A DNA stretch of 64,000 nucleotides from Eucommia ulmoides (GCA_016647705.1 CM028338.1:14592240-14656239); one strand, 5' to 3'; shown: positions 34,687 to 47,188, counted from the stretch's first letter. Notes: generated by a model not told the origin, from the sequence alone. Numbers and translations are program-made.

Positions 34687-35458
34687 TCATTGCTTTCTAT
34701 TGATGAGTCATTGAACATGTCTAATGTTTAGGTGAAAAGTGGAAAAGTTGAATATTGAGATATACATATATGTAGATAGATTGGGTGGGGGAGAAGGGGG
34801 GCAGAGGAAAAAATTGGCTATTAAATTGCTAAACTTTCAAAACCCAATTATTATTATAATTGGTATATAAATGTTCGTTGAATTTATTTATATACCAATG
34901 CTAAACAAATTTGCTTGATTATCACATTTTGATTTCTGGTAGGATTCTTGATCTCTTTAATATTTATATTTAATTTTTCTATTTATTGTGTGGTTTTTGT
35001 TATAGTAATTGTTTATTTGTAATTGTTGATGTTTATGGAATATTTATGATTGTATATTATGTGGCAATTATATGAGATATATGTCTATGTTTTATTTGTC
35101 GGATTAGTTGAATATACATATTAAAGGGGTTAAAATTTTATTGAGTGTTGGCTCATACCCCTATAGTATTTATTGTATGATTTACGAAAATGGAGCCACG
35201 CCAGAATGTTTTTTAGATTTATATTTAATTTTGTAATGATTTTAATTATTGTTGTCATATTTGTGTATAATTTATAATAATTGCATTTCGTGTTAGTTAT
35301 TGAAAAATAAAATAAAATCCGATTAATAGATAATTACAATTATTGGCATATTTATTAAGTTTATCAAATTTATAGGTGTGTAATTATTTATTGCAGACTT
35401 TTAGTTAATTCTCTTTCGGAGAAACCAAGTGACGGCCTTGAGAGACCGGGTCGTTACA
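34687..35458 (+). repeat. Inverted copy of the element D LTR, 5'-truncated
   Basis: Reverse complement of 29122-29330 joined directly to 18901-19458, ending GGGTCGTTACA at 35458. About 200 bp of the LTR start is missing. No PBS or body follows, so it is a truncated solo or 3' LTR. It provides the empty site for copia-2. Confidence 0.8.
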
Positions 35459-35609
35459 AAAAATTTACAAGTTTGGATGACAAATTTACAAATTGCTTTT
35501 ACAAGAATTATTTAAAAAATTGCAAGTTAGTATAATAAAGTTGCAAGTTCATTTTAAAGAAGTTGCAAGAAAAAGATTATTGGTATCTTGGATAATTATG
35601 ACATATTTA

Positions 35610-35940
35610 GAAATAGTAGGGGCTAATTTGTAAAAAACTAACTTATTCATTCGTTATTAAATTTGTTACGGTTTTATATAAAAGTTCAATATGTAATTTG
35701 AAAATTGAAGCATTCAATTGGATGATTAAATAAGTAGAATATTAATTGGATACATATTCTCTATTTATTAAAATATTAGGGGCTAATTTATAAAAATAAA
35801 TAAATAAATAAGTTATTCACTTGTTATTAAATTTATTATGTTTCTCATATCAAAATTCAACATGTAATTTGAAAATTGAATCGTTCAATTAGACGATTGA
35901 ATACGTAGAACATAAATTGAATGAATATTCACTATTACAT
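35610..35940 (+). repeat. Two diverged direct repeats of about 160 bp
   Basis: AGGGGCTAATTT recurs 160 bp apart (35618, 35778), each time followed by TTATTCA(T/C)TCGTTATTAAATTT-like, GTAATTTGAAAATTGAA and TTCAATT-GACGATT-like text. The second unit has an added AAATAAATA run. Confidence 0.65.
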
Positions 35941-35961
35941 GAACTTCTTCAATTGGAAGTA

Positions 35962-36018
35962 AAAACCCTAAACCCTAAAACCTAAACCCTAAAATTAGAT
36001 CCCTTGATCCTAAACCCT
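35962..36018 (+). repeat. Short degenerate telomere-like repeat
   Basis: Five to six imperfect copies of AAACCCT/CCCTAAA in about 55 bp. The plant telomere unit is TTTAGGG, so this is a small interstitial patch. Confidence 0.5.
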
Positions 36019-36044
36019 AAATTCAAAGTAATTTCTTCATTAAT

Positions 36045-36860
36045 TGAACCAAAATAGATTATTTGTGATGAGGGTGTTTTTGGGTACCTCTGAGTCAACA
36101 TTTGAGACCCAGCCACGTGTCAACCCTCGCAACGACAGGGAATCATTTCAGAATTCACAACGCCACACTGGAGTATATGCCGACCACGACTTCTCCTTGG
36201 TACCTCATTTGCATCCAAGGAGGAGCGATGAGCCCCACAGGGACGTGCCGCTCTGAGCTCTGTGCCGTGCCTTGGGCGGTCAGTTTCAAGGACTCAACTG
36301 TTCACCTCGACCGACTCCCCATTTCACTTTATTTCTTCTCCAAGACTCCATGGATCTCCGCTCTCCTCTACCATCTCACCGCCACAGGCCTGACAAAAGG
36401 CCCACGAGCTTTGCCAAATGGGCCCAAAAGCCCAAGTCCAACGATTATCTCCTAAATGCCCTAGATTATCGGCTAAACACAGGATTTCGACTACTTAACC
36501 ATGTTTAGGCCCTACTAATCATATCCAACGCCTATATATATCGGGGGCTATGTAAGCCCGAGGTACGCTTGAATACACTTACATTACGCACCAGTTCATT
36601 TGTTTACTTGCTATATTCTGTACCCTTTCTCTCTGAGCACTGATTACCACGTCGGAGGGGTTTCACCAGGACAAACCCTGGTCTAAGCCTTCTGCAGGTA
36701 CACTCCCTGAGGAGTAGGACTGTGGACACAACGAGTCAGTTCTCTTAGGACCCAACATAGCTCACGCGAGGACTTTTTAACTGATGACTCCACCTCAGCA
36801 AGATGACTCACCTGTTATCCAACTGGACCATACTCGAGGTGTGTACAAGTATTATGCACC
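36045..36860 (+). repeat. LTR fragment of a Tat/Ogre-like gypsy element
   Basis: A more GC-balanced sequence with a TATA box TATATATAT at 36531-36540 followed by CGGGGGCTATGTAAGCCCG, then a conserved-looking leader and a PBS at 36868. The left edge is uncertain. The overlapping open frames here (36044-36508) are non-coding LTR sequence by position. Confidence 0.65.
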
Positions 36861-36867
36861 AAAAGTT

Positions 36868-36885
36868 TGACGCCGTCTGTGGGAA
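36868..36885 (+). other. Primer binding site, Tat/Ogre type
   Basis: TGACGCCGTCTGTGGGAA is one base from TGGCGCCGTCTGTGGGAA, the PBS form common in Tat/Ogre gypsy elements, and sits just after the LTR fragment. Confidence 0.75.
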
Positions 36886-36986
36886 CCGAGAAAAAATCCT
36901 TCCCCTGATCATTGCTCTCTACTCAGCTGAGCTTGAGTGATCACAAGGTCCAGTTAGATAGACATAAAATAGAAAAACGAGAAGAC

Positions 36987-37052
36987 ATGTCGAACAATCC
37001 AAGCGCATACCCCCCAATTCCCACCAATGAGGATAACCACCCCCATGGTTAA
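36987..37052 (+). pseudogene. Start of a retrotransposon gag, truncated
   Basis: ATG about 100 bp after the PBS opens a frame beginning MSNNPSAYPPIPTNED and ending in a stop after 21 codons. Position and proline-rich start fit a gag N-terminus. The element is then lost. Confidence 0.4.
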
Positions 37053-37067
37053 GCAAAACCATCAACA

Positions 37068-37322
37068 ATGTCATTCGATGGTGGCTTGCTAATTTCTACC
37101 AAACTTAGACCAAACGTATGCCTCTTTCACAAATATGTAAAAGATAATTTGATACCTCGGTGGGGTCACCACGTTATTGTTCAATACACCGATTGCATAG
37201 TGTTGTATGATTTTATATGTGGTACTAGGTTCTTAGACCCTTACTTAATCTTGAAACAAATGGTCAAAGCAATTAACGATGTAGAGAAGCCCCTTGCTCC
37301 TATTCCTAAGATTATTAACTAA
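37068..37322 (+). CDS. Unrecognised open frame, 84 residues
   Basis: Starts MSFDGGLLISTKLRP and ends PLAPIPKIIN. It contains HHVIVQYTDC and FLDPYLILKQMV blocks with mixed hydrophobic and charged residues, unlike the biased frames of AT-rich spacer. It begins directly after the truncated gag start. I do not recognise the family. It may be the first part of the same degraded gene as 37408-37656, with 85 bp rich in stops between them; an intron is possible because TATTTTAG precedes the second segment. Confidence 0.35.
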   Translation: MSFDGGLLISTKLRPNVCLFHKYVKDNLIPRWGHHVIVQYTDCIVLYDFICGTRFLDPYLILKQMVKAINDVEKPLAPIPKIIN

Positions 37323-37407
37323 AATATTTTAATATTTTAGTCTGTCTCTAGAGGAATAGGAGTGTAGTTGCCCTAAAAGTTGCATTGATGAAGGGACTCT
37401 AAAGAAG

Positions 37408-37656
37408 ATGAAAATTGAAGAGAATGATCTAGAGAGAGTTGATGATAATACATGGCCTGAATTAAAACAGCCGGATGAGGTAAATTTCACACCACGTCCC
37501 ATGTACCCTGAAAATGATTTAGCCTATCGGTTGGGGAGATTGGAAAGGACGACCATAGATGGGTTCACACAATACTTACATTGGTTAGCTTACATCGATC
37601 AAGAATTATGGGACCTTAAAAAGAAACTCAATTCACTAAATGTCATTGGCACTTAG
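37408..37656 (+). CDS. Unrecognised open frame, 82 residues
   Basis: Starts MKIEENDLERVDD and ends LNSLNVIGT. The middle contains PRPMYPENDLAYRLG and the C-terminal half looks helical (QYLHWLAYIDQELWDLKKK). Composition looks protein-like and acidic/aromatic. No domain recognised. Read together with 37068-37322 it could be a decayed gene carried by the neighbouring retroelement or a host fragment. Confidence 0.35.
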   Translation: MKIEENDLERVDDNTWPELKQPDEVNFTPRPMYPENDLAYRLGRLERTTIDGFTQYLHWLAYIDQELWDLKKKLNSLNVIGT

Positions 37657-38617
37657 AGGATAGATATTTTGACAGAGGATTAATAGTAACCAATCACACT
37701 TCTATAACTATTTTAGGTGGTGTTATGTTTTTTTATTAAGAACTATTTTTTTTAACTATTTTTGAATTGTATTGTATTTTCTCATTTTTTTATAAAAGTT
37801 ATTTTTAAAGCCTTTGTTGTCCTCTGTTAACCAGGGCTGGAGTTGTTGTGGTTGTTGGACAATGGTGGTGATAATTGGGCGGTGGTGTTAGATAACAAAG
37901 TTTGTTTTGATTTACAAGTTTGTAATGACAATGAAAGCGAATTTTTTTCTCCAGATGGTTGTAATTTAAAGGGTATTATCCTCGCATCTCGATTTTTTTT
38001 TTTATTATAGATAATGGACGAATAGTGTTTGTAGTTTTAATTTTGTTGTTATATGCTTAGGGTAATTGTTACGGACAAATGTATTTTGCATTTGTATTTA
38101 CCAGTTCTTTGAGTTTGATGGACAATATGGTTATTTATTCTAGGTACAATTAATTGAGCAATTGACTTTGGGATTTCAATTTTCTTGAAGCCAAGAATAA
38201 GAAAACTACGCTTTTTTTTTTTGAAACATGAATGAACTCTCATCCTCCATTTGTCTTTTAAATTTTAGTTGGAAAGTTGTATGTGGAAGTTGATATAGTA
38301 GTCTTTGTCTTTCCTCTCTTAGGTAAACGATTCATATTTTTTTTTGTTTCCTTAATATTTTGGAATTCGGTATAGTGTGTGCCAAAAGTTGTTGAAATTT
38401 GATATTGCTTGCTTTTTTCAATAGTATCTTATAATTGTTTTTAAGTTTAAGCTCTGCAATTTGTTGTTTGGTTGTTGCAACCATTATAGTTCAGGATTTA
38501 GAAGCTTTGTTGCTATTTGCACGATGTGTTTTGGCATTTTGGTAAGGTAATTTGTATGGTTGGTTGCTTGCTAAATTAAGATTAGGCTGATGTGAGGAAA
38601 CCTAACATGTATATATA
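37657..38617. other. Gene-free T-rich stretch
   Basis: Long T-runs and AT-rich text. Could include 3' untranslated sequence of the two open frames to its left, but no signal supports it. Confidence 0.3.
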
Positions 38618-38655
38618 CTAGCGTATAACCCATGCTTAAAGGCACAAACGATTAA
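38618..38655 (-). mobile_element. Candidate Helitron 3' terminus
   Basis: The minus strand ends ATGGGTTATACGCTAG followed by T, i.e. CTRR plus T as in Helitrons. The CCCATGC...GGCAC region just inside could be a decayed terminal hairpin. A near-identical end is at 57568 (CTGA followed by T). The body would lie at higher coordinates. The 5' TC end was not located. Confidence 0.4.
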
Positions 38656-39636
38656 AAAATATATAAAAAAAATAATAATTTAATACTTTAATAACATAAA
38701 TATCATTAATGTAAAAAAAAAACTAGAATGAAGCTCATAGCTACATTCATTTTAATATATTTTCATGCATCAATCAACATTTGTTACATCAATAATAGCA
38801 GCAATAACAAAACAACTCGTAAATAAGAGATTTCTTAGTCATTAATAGTGAATTCATAAGAATTCTCCATAGAGAATGCACTAAATAAAATTGCTTGTAC
38901 AACCAACTAAAAAGAAAGCAACACCTTACAAACTATTTTCTAATATAAAAATGCTCATAAAGCATAAACTAAAGATCAAAACAATCAAATCTTCATATAC
39001 ATTTGTAGTAAATAATCCTTACTCATGAACCTACAATTATTGTAAAATAATATATCAAGCAACATACATTGAATTCGTTAAAATGAATAAGAGAAAACTT
39101 GATTTATAGGAATACCTTAAATTCTCTCTTCATATAAGTGAACTTATAAACATACTAGGAAAGTATATGTCCAATAGTTTTCTCTAATAATTTTGCATAG
39201 TGATAGGCCTATTTAAAAACCAATATATTAATTTTATTATTGCAGAATAACATATGCAAAACATAAATTTAAAACATAAACTAAATCATCCCATTACTTG
39301 AATTGATATTTATATTAAGAACCATACGGATGTCAAATATTCAAGATAAATGGATGCAACAACCACAAATTAAAATAATTTAAAAAATTAATTATAATCT
39401 ATTTGATAAAAGAAGAAATAGAAATTAGTATTTTGAGAGAAATCGAAATAGTATTTTGATGATTTCAAATTAGTCCAGGCTTTAGATTAGTAAAAAACAT
39501 TTGTAAATAAAAAACATTTAAGCATGACAAGCAAACAAATTGCTTTATCAACACAAATGGAATATCATGTAAGACATAATTTACAATATAGATGAAAAAA
39601 TAGTAAAATAAATTTAATTGAAAACAAAGAGAGTAA

Positions 39637-40103
39637 GGCCATGTTTGATAACACTTCAAATTTTAATTGTTGAATTTTATGTGCTGAAATTATAAGTATT
39701 GAATAAATTAAGTGTTGAATATATTAACTATTCAATTTTTTAATACATTTAGCTTAAAATAATTATCTTTGTAAATTTGTTTTGTTTTTAAAATAATTTT
39801 ACAACTTTATTTTTCTAAAATATTATCTCTCTACAACTTCTGTCTCTATTGTTTCTTAATTTAGTATTTTATCTATGTATAATGTTTTGTATATAACTTG
39901 TTTTGTGAGATTTTTTTGCAATATTGGTTTATATTTTATGGTATTAAGTGATAAGGGATAAAATATTAAGTGAAGCACACATCACTTAAAATTTTGAACA
40001 TTTTTTAGGTGATGTTTATATTTCTAAGTGATTGCTTAATTTTGTAATCAAACACACTTAATTTATTTAATTTTAGTGCTTAATTGTGTTATCAAACGGC
40101 ACC
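39637..40103. mobile_element. MITE, hAT-like
   Basis: Terminal inverted repeats: left GGCCATGTTTGATAACACTT, right (reverse complement) GGTGCCGTTTGATAACACAA. About 467 bp, no coding. A clear 8-bp target duplication is not visible. Plant hAT-type MITEs with a GTTTGATAAC core are common. Confidence 0.6.
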
Positions 40104-41076
40104 AAAATTGGATGTTTGTGTCCCAAATTTTTATGAAGTTACTTAAACCCAAGATTAACCACTCCACTTTCATAATCATCGTGATCAAATGAATGTTTGG
40201 ATTGCGAATAGACAACACAAAGAGCTACAAAAATATTTCAAATTATAAATTGGAAATGAAGACCCATACGAAAAATGTAATTTAAAAATTTGTGAGTAGA
40301 TTTATATAAAGCAATTGACAAAAAATAGATATGAAATGCATTAAACGATAAACAATACTGAAAACCATTACAAAAAATCAGATAAAAAAGGTTAAAGAAT
40401 CAATATTTAAAAAACAAAAAAAATCAAATCAGATATGACATATTTCTTTATAGATTTAAATATATAAAAATTGATTTAAAAATATAGAAAAATAGATCAA
40501 AAAATCATCAGAGTAGCTCAATATACAAACCCTAAATTTTTAAATCTGAAAAATTTCAAAACAACTCAACCTAGAAATATCCTAAATACGAAACAACCTT
40601 GGTGGATCAAGAGCGTTGAGTAGAGAAAATGAGGTAGAGAGAATGAGAAAGAAAAATAAGAGAATGTGTACCTGTGCAGTGATGGCCTCGACAATGATGT
40701 GATTTAGTGGTTACGACAGAGAGACATGCATGGTTTGATGGTGGGTAGCGTGCATGAGATTTTGTCGAAGAGAGAGACATAGAGAGAAAGGCTTAATTGG
40801 TATAGGAAGCGGCGTAGATGTGTGATAAAAAATCGATTTAGGAATGATTCTATTGATCATCAAGTCATATGGTTCATAGCACAATCGAGAAATCTATGTT
40901 GTGTTAAATTACAGATGTTGCGTTAAAAAAATCTATCCTTCAAATGAATAGTAAGTTAATCAAATACCGAAGTCATATGGGTCATAATGCAATAGAGATT
41001 AAGTGAGAGATCAGATTCATCTACGATTGAGAGAAAAAATGTAACACTACACACATCTTCAAGACTAAAATAAAAT
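40104..41076. other. Gene-free AT-rich spacer
   Basis: A purine-rich stretch (40610-40670, GAGAGAAAATGAG-type) is the only notable item. Nothing supported. Confidence 0.35.
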
Positions 41077-43214
41077 TGTTGAACCTAATATTTTGATGGA
41101 CAATTTAACATTGATGTTTTATGGAACTAATGATTTTATTGAGTGATTTTAGATTAGAACTTCCATATATTTAAATGCGAAAAAGAATGAGTTGAAAAAG
41201 GTTAATTGTTGAAGATCTACAAAATAAAGAATTCGTGAAGTGATCATTGAAGATTTACAATGACGAAGATGCTATGAAGCAATTCAGAATGGGGGCAAAT
41301 TTGAAGACATTCAATATTTTTTGGAATATTGAAGATTTTCTATATTTTTAAGTAAAAATAACTTATTACTCATATGCTCTTAAATGCAACCCAAATTAGG
41401 ATCATGCACGATATTTTAAAATGATTGATCTTAGGTGTGTCCTAGTCAAAAGTGATTAAGATCCTAAATGGTTTTTATAAATTGTTAAAATCATAAAAAT
41501 GTTTTGGATAAAGTGTTGAATTGAGAAAAGATTTTTAACACATCAAATGATGAGTTTCTGGTTGATTTGGTTAACTGACGAAATGGGTCGGTTGACTGAT
41601 GAAAACAGTAGTTTAAAGAAGTTAAAATATAAACACATTAACCAATTTGGTCAATGAACAAAAGAGGTCAGTGGATTAACGTAACCGGTGGCTTAAACAA
41701 GGAAAAATGATGAAACTCATTGGTTGGATAGGTTAACCGACCATGTGGCCGGTCGACCGATGGAAATGCGGTGGAATAGTTAGAAATTTGACTATTGCAA
41801 GGGTCGGTCAACTGATAGGCGCAGATTAGTCATCTTTGACTGTTTCATTTTGTGTGATCTTTTACCTAAATCCTATAGTTTTGAATGTTTGAAAATGAGA
41901 TATTGTAGGAATTTGAGTATTTTACAATTATATATCATATATCACTAAGATCCTATCAAGGTCCATATATTAATTAATTTTTTGAATCTTTAGTAATACT
42001 AATTCCATTCTTTAAGTTTTTTGAATCTAAAATATTTTGGGGATCAAATTGAGCTTTTCTAAAAGTATTTTTAAATGAAATATAACTATTTTGATAGTAT
42101 ATGATATATGGGTTCTTAAAGTGACATTTTAGGTCTTATCTTTAAAAACTAACCGTTATAGGCTTAGTTAGAATTCTATATAAAGAGACCTGCGTTTTCA
42201 ACTTTAATCAATCAAGAATAATTAGCCTTTGCTTAAAATAGAGAATGATTTATATTGAGATATTTATAAGAGAGTTATTTTGGAAAACGTTCTTGATCGA
42301 AGTGCAAAAACGTTTTCATCACCGATTTTTGTTCTATACTGAGCTATCGTAATTGTTTTCAAGAAATTCCGGTGAGATATTTCCATGTTAATTCAAGTGC
42401 TTTTCTTAGATTTTCTATTTGACTACTTGGTATATTTGTTTTAGGAAAATCGTTTTCTTATTTGAAAGTCTTGCATATCTTAAAAATGATTTTTGTCTGT
42501 GAAATTTGATTAAATATTATTTGTGCTTTAATCGATTAAATTAGATTTATTCCTCAGATAGTTCTATTACATAGATTTTAGGACAATAATTGAGTATAAT
42601 TTTTTTGAGGTGGTAGAAGATCCTGTGGGAAAAAACTTGTAAATTATTTTGTATTTGCGAGTTTGAGTGAATTCAATATATTTAGGACGGTATCTAATCA
42701 GGTAGTTAGGTTTGATCTTTAGCCTGTGAAAAAAAATAGGTTTGATATTTAGCCTTTCAAAAGGATTAAGTTTTGATTATTCCTGTAATAGAATTAGGTT
42801 AGTATTTAGCCTGGTAGCAAGATAAAGTTCTTTCTTAGTCTGTGAAAAGGGAAAAGTACAATAGTATAAGAGAGTAAATGTTTGATTCTGAGTCTGTTAA
42901 AAGAATTAGGTTAATCCTGAACATGAGAAAATGACTGTAAGGGCTTGGTTCCTACCTGGAAAAAGAATCAGGGAATTAGTGGATTGTGAAAGCCCTGTGG
43001 AGCTCGGGGGACTGGACGTAGGTAAGAGTAGATTACCGAACCAGGATAAATTGTTTTGCGCTGCAATATTTCTGCTGTTTGGGTGTGTACTTAATTAAAT
43101 ACATTTTCGCTACTTAACAAGATAATAATCAGTTAGGAAAATTGGTAAATTGTGTGTTAACTTTTTGTAACTACCCATTTCACACCCCCTCTTAGGTAGA
43201 TCTTCGGGCCAACC
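41077..43214 (+). mobile_element. Solo copia LTR F
   Basis: TGTTGAACC...GGGCCAACC with AAAAT on both sides (41072-41076, 43215-43219), a perfect 5-bp target duplication. 2138 bp, matching the copia-2 LTR in order: start with TTTTGATGGACAATT, a U3 array of GGTTGACT-like motifs (41560-41830), TATA at 42177-42185, then the end with TACCCATTTCACACCCCCTCTTAGG. No internal sequence. Confidence 0.9.
42177..42185 (+). promoter_or_regulatory. TATA box of solo LTR F
   Basis: TATATAAAG in the context TTCTATATAAAGAGACCTG, downstream of the U3 motif array. Confidence 0.6.
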
Positions 43215-43219
43215 AAAAT

Positions 43220-44672
43220 GCTTAAATCGAAGACACTTCAAAATAGAATGATACAAGAAAAATTCGATATAGAATTTCATAAATTAAATATTTTAGACAT
43301 TTTCCCCTAAGCCCTAGCACTTTGCCATTGTGAACAGATCATTGAATAGCGAAGGCAAAACTGTAAACAAACTGAAGATTTTGACAATCCTAAAACGAAG
43401 AAAAAAACTTGATATTGGTCCATGTTTTCTTTAATTGATTATTTGACTGTTTCAGAGGCCATTCTTGATATTTTGATAGTAAAAGTGTTCAACTATTTAC
43501 ATAAAACCCTAAAAAATCAACACAAAAAACACTTTCAAAGTTGAAAAATCACGCACCATAGATTCATCATCATTGATTAGTTCCACAACCACACCCCGAA
43601 CATGATCGAACATATAATTAGATCCATTGAATCAAAGAAGCCAAGGATTGATTAGAAAATGTTATTGCATAATTCAAAACAGTGTGTTGAGTTCGCTGAG
43701 GTAAAATAAGTTAATTATAAGAAAAATCTAAGCATGAATGAAGAGCTAAATTTAGGTTGCAAATGTGAAATTATGGATAATGGTTATCATAAGGATGGGG
43801 ATGGCAATGCTGGGCATAGGATTGGATACTCAAATGAGTGCTGAAGTTATGGAATCCATATGTGTTTCTATTAATGTGACTGAACATGATTCCACTAAAG
43901 GTGCCAAAAACATGGTAAAGGGTTTGAAGAAATGAAAAATAAATAACAAAATGTATGCAATGGAAAATGATCTTCCATCTAAGAGTGTGATAAAACAATA
44001 TGATGGCGATGAAACTACGTTAGTGCCGTGCGAGTACGAGCGAGAGAGAAAAAGTACTTGGTTGCAGTGATGGCGATGAAACCACACCGACGTGATGATG
44101 GCAAAGGAGAAAATTATGGAAAAATGATTGTAGATAGAGGAACAAAACTTACCAAAAGTTTTTCCTTTTGAATTCAATATATCTAAAATAGAAATAACAG
44201 AAAGTTTCTCATTTTGAATTCAACAAATCTGAAACAGAAAATACCAAAAGGTAAATAATTATAAACAAATAAAAAGATTTATACAAATTCAAGTATTATT
44301 CTTGATCTACAGTGGGTCGTGGTGCTGATTATAGTATTTCCAAATCTAAAAAGAGGGAGGTGACAACTGTGAAAGTGAGGTGTTGGGATGAGCACGGGGC
44401 CTTAAGGAATATCCTAAACTAAATAACTACGCACCAAAAAATTAAAAACCTCCAAAACGTTACAAAAAATAGAACCATATCAATGAACAATTGAAGAATT
44501 AGAAAAAGATCAATGAAGAGAAAGGGTAATTGAAAACGATTTTGGTGAGATCTGGCTAAATCAGACCGACTGAAATCCAGATCCGACTTAATCAGACCTC
44601 AATTTGGCTAGATCTGGCCAGAAATGGACATAAAGAAATGGGAGCTCGAGGTAGATCTCTCAACGAATTAAA

Positions 44673-44711
<39 letters not shown>

Positions 44712-44861
44712 AGTATTGTACCATCACCAACTAGATATGCATTATAGTACCATCACCACCAACCTTCACTGTCCTCGCCGACCACCTTTGTACCATTGTC
44801 ATAAGGGAAGGAGAAGTTGTCATCATGAGAGATGGATTAGGAGAGACAAGGTGATGAAGAC
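43220..44861. other. Gene-free stretch with possible coding relics
   Basis: A small plus-strand frame starts near 43734 (MNEELNLGCKCEIMDNG) but stops after about 37 codons, and further fragments follow in other frames. The overlapping minus-strand frames (43771-44177) are biased and unconvincing. A CAGACC/GATCTGGC-rich patch lies at 44540-44630. Confidence 0.3.
44680..44709. repeat. GA microsatellite
   Basis: About 15 GA units. A second, interrupted GA-rich tract lies at 45058-45176. Confidence 0.85.
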
Positions 44862-45560
44862 TGTAGACACAACATTTTGATTGTCCTGTAAAAAAAATTA
44901 TTCTTTATTTTATTTCATTCTTAGAAAATAGAAAAATAGAAAAAAAAAAAAAAGGAAGAAAAGAAAAATAGGAAGATAGAAAATAAAAAATATAAAATGA
45001 AAAATCGAAATAAAAAAATGGGGAAATAAAAAAAGAAATAAGGAGAAAATAAAAATAAGAGACAGAGAGAGAGAGAGAGAGAAAGAAAGAAAGAGAAAGA
45101 GAAAAATCATAAGAGAGAGAGAGAGAGAGAAAGAAGAGAGAGAGAGGCACAAGAGAGAGAGAGAGAGAAGGAGAGGGGGGCCTACCAGCAAAATTAGCAA
45201 AAGGAAAATGAAAAAAATAAGGAAAAGGTTGTCATGTGATAGATATCGCGCACAAATAGCTACCAGGCGACAACGTTTGTGAAGGCGGCGAGAAAGGGGC
45301 GCATTTGCATGAGCCTAAATTCCAATTTTTTTGATTTTTGGTCATTTTTCTGAGTTTTTCCTTTTCCCTGCCAAATTTGCACTAGGTTTAAGTGGCCACC
45401 TCCGATTTTATATGGTTTCTAGGATTTTTTTTTTTTTTTTTTTATCTTCCATCTTTTCCTGTTAATAAAACCCTACTTCTTCTAATTTATTCACTAAAAA
45501 ATTCAGAGAGAAACCCAAGCCTCTCAGAAGCACCAATTAGCCTTCCGTATTAGAGACAAT
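44862..45560 (+). repeat. Probable gypsy-type LTR fragment (copy 1)
   Basis: Starts TGTAGACACAACATTTTG, as the other copies at 49919, 52969 and 59509 do, but the following sequence is GA/A-rich and mostly does not align. 45300-45545 resembles an LTR promoter/leader (T-run, AATAAAACCC, then CAGAGAGAAACCCAAGCC). The family assignment is tentative. Confidence 0.4.
45058..45176. repeat. Interrupted GA-rich tract
   Basis: Purine-only sequence with several GAGAGAGA runs inside the copy-1 LTR-like segment. The minus-strand open frames over it (44905-45200) are serine/leucine/phenylalanine artefacts. Confidence 0.8.
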
Positions 45561-46552
45561 ATGGAAACAACTAGGGGGGATGGCTAATAGCAAAAGGTAC
45601 CTAGTGCAAACATTTTAGGCTACATTCTAGGAAAAACTTCCATATTTAGATAGAAGATGCATTACTTAGGAAAACATTATCGAAAAACGATTTGGGTGTC
45701 ATAAAATCATACAATACATAAGTCAGTATCGAAATACTATACAAGCACTATGCATCACATTTTTCTTAGGCGTTCATAATTTCATAGACATGCGAAAATT
45801 AGGCATCATACTTCACAAAAACCTATGGCGTCTTACATATCATTTTGCATCGATAGGCCATCATCGACATACTACTTACACCCATACACTCTATTTTGAA
45901 GCTTTAGTACGCTAGACGGCAATCCTCAGACATGTAATCTGGTCAAGTTACCTCACCATTCACTGTATCATTGTCCATCTCTGATAGTGGTTCCAACCAA
46001 ATCACAAGTTAGACAAGGAGTCGACCACATAGACCTTACTCATTCCTGAGAAGCGTCGGTGTATAGTAGAGTGTCATTAGAAAGTCAGCTTCACCAGGAT
46101 CTAACACGATCTTCCTAGAATTGAGCAAGTCCTAGAGTTGTTCAAAGTACTCTCAGTACCATGCCTCCAGTAGACCAAAATGCAACATCATCATTCAAAA
46201 GACTTAAGAAAACTACCAATCTAGACAGCGATCGATTTTACCTAGCTAATGCTTAAAAAAATAAAAGCACTCTAGCGAGACGAACCTACTTAGCTTCTCA
46301 ATCCAGTAGCTAATCAGTATCCTTCCCAACTCGCAGGATGGGGTATATTTTGCATTGTCAATGATCACAAATCACACAATAGGAAGTGTCGGATTGGATT
46401 TCCCAATGAAACTTATCTAATCACTGCCCCAGTCAGAGACTGGGCACATTTCATCCTATTCAGGATTTCCTATTGGAAACAATCATTTCTGTCTTGTGGC
46501 TTAAATTAAAATACCAAAATAACATGAAATTCAATTAAATCCTTCATCAATA
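45561..46552. other. Gene-free retroelement-like spacer
   Basis: No coding motif. GCCCCAGTCAGAGACTGGGC near 46426 is a 20-bp near-palindrome, and CCCCAGCTAGAGCTGGGC-like text recurs at 48650. Both are typical of the untranslated part of the gypsy elements in this region. Confidence 0.35.
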
Positions 46553-47066
46553 ATGAATTGCGTGTCGACCTAATTCTCATTTATTTGAGATACGTAGGCA
46601 ACCCACATATGGGTTTGGTCACCATTACAAATAAAAATCCTCCATTAATTGGGATTGAATTACGTCAACTAAAAAAAAACATTCATTAAAAGTTTAGAAC
46701 TATATCTCGACCTAATCATTGGTTACTCACCAAGGTACGTTGGAAATCCAAGTGGGTTCAGTCAAATCAAAGAGATATTGACCTCATGACATTCTTTCAG
46801 CCCTGTCTCAGAGCGCATCTCTAGAGAAATCTCTCAAATTCTTTGAGAAGCCGATGTTAATCCTCTTGTTAGGTAAACAATAGGGGATACCTGTGTAGGA
46901 ACTACATTTCGACCTGATCCTCAGTAATCAACCAAGGTACGTAGGAAACCCTTGTGGTTGTAATCGACAATCTGAAAATCAGCACAGGGAGGGCCGAACT
47001 ATATTTCGACTTTGATTCCTAACCTAGGAAATCAGTGTATATAGATAACCCATATGGGTTTCGACC
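46553..47066 (+). ncRNA. Four copies of a 65-70 nt foldable module (M1-M4)
   Basis: Modules at about 46553-46620, 46697-46763, 46899-46966 and 46995-47066. Each has GACC, an inner hairpin with changing sequence (M1 TCTCA/TGAGA, M4 TTCCT/AGGAA), ACGTAGG-like text, AACCC/GGGTT and GGTC. The outer stem is decayed in M1, M2 and M4. Not a known RNA to me; the label ncRNA means candidate structured RNA element within retroelement sequence. Confidence 0.45.
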
Positions 47067-47188
47067 ATCTGATGATTATTGTCTAAACCAGAAACTTGGC
47101 ATAAATTCTAAATCAAAATACATAAACAAAACAAAGAGGTCCCCAACCTTAAACGAACATCAAAAGTTACACGCTCAATGTAGGATAT

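Noticed and set aside
35962..36018. Telomeric repeat as evidence of a chromosome end or fusion
   Set aside because: Only a few imperfect AAACCCT units, surrounded by ordinary dispersed repeats on both sides.
36044..36508. Three overlapping plus-strand frames of 70-117 residues
   Set aside because: They lie in an LTR, upstream of and across its TATA region and before the PBS at 36868, so they are most likely non-coding.
44905..45200. Long minus-strand frames rich in Ser, Leu and Phe
   Set aside because: They are translations of purine-only simple sequence (GA and A runs) and carry no domain.
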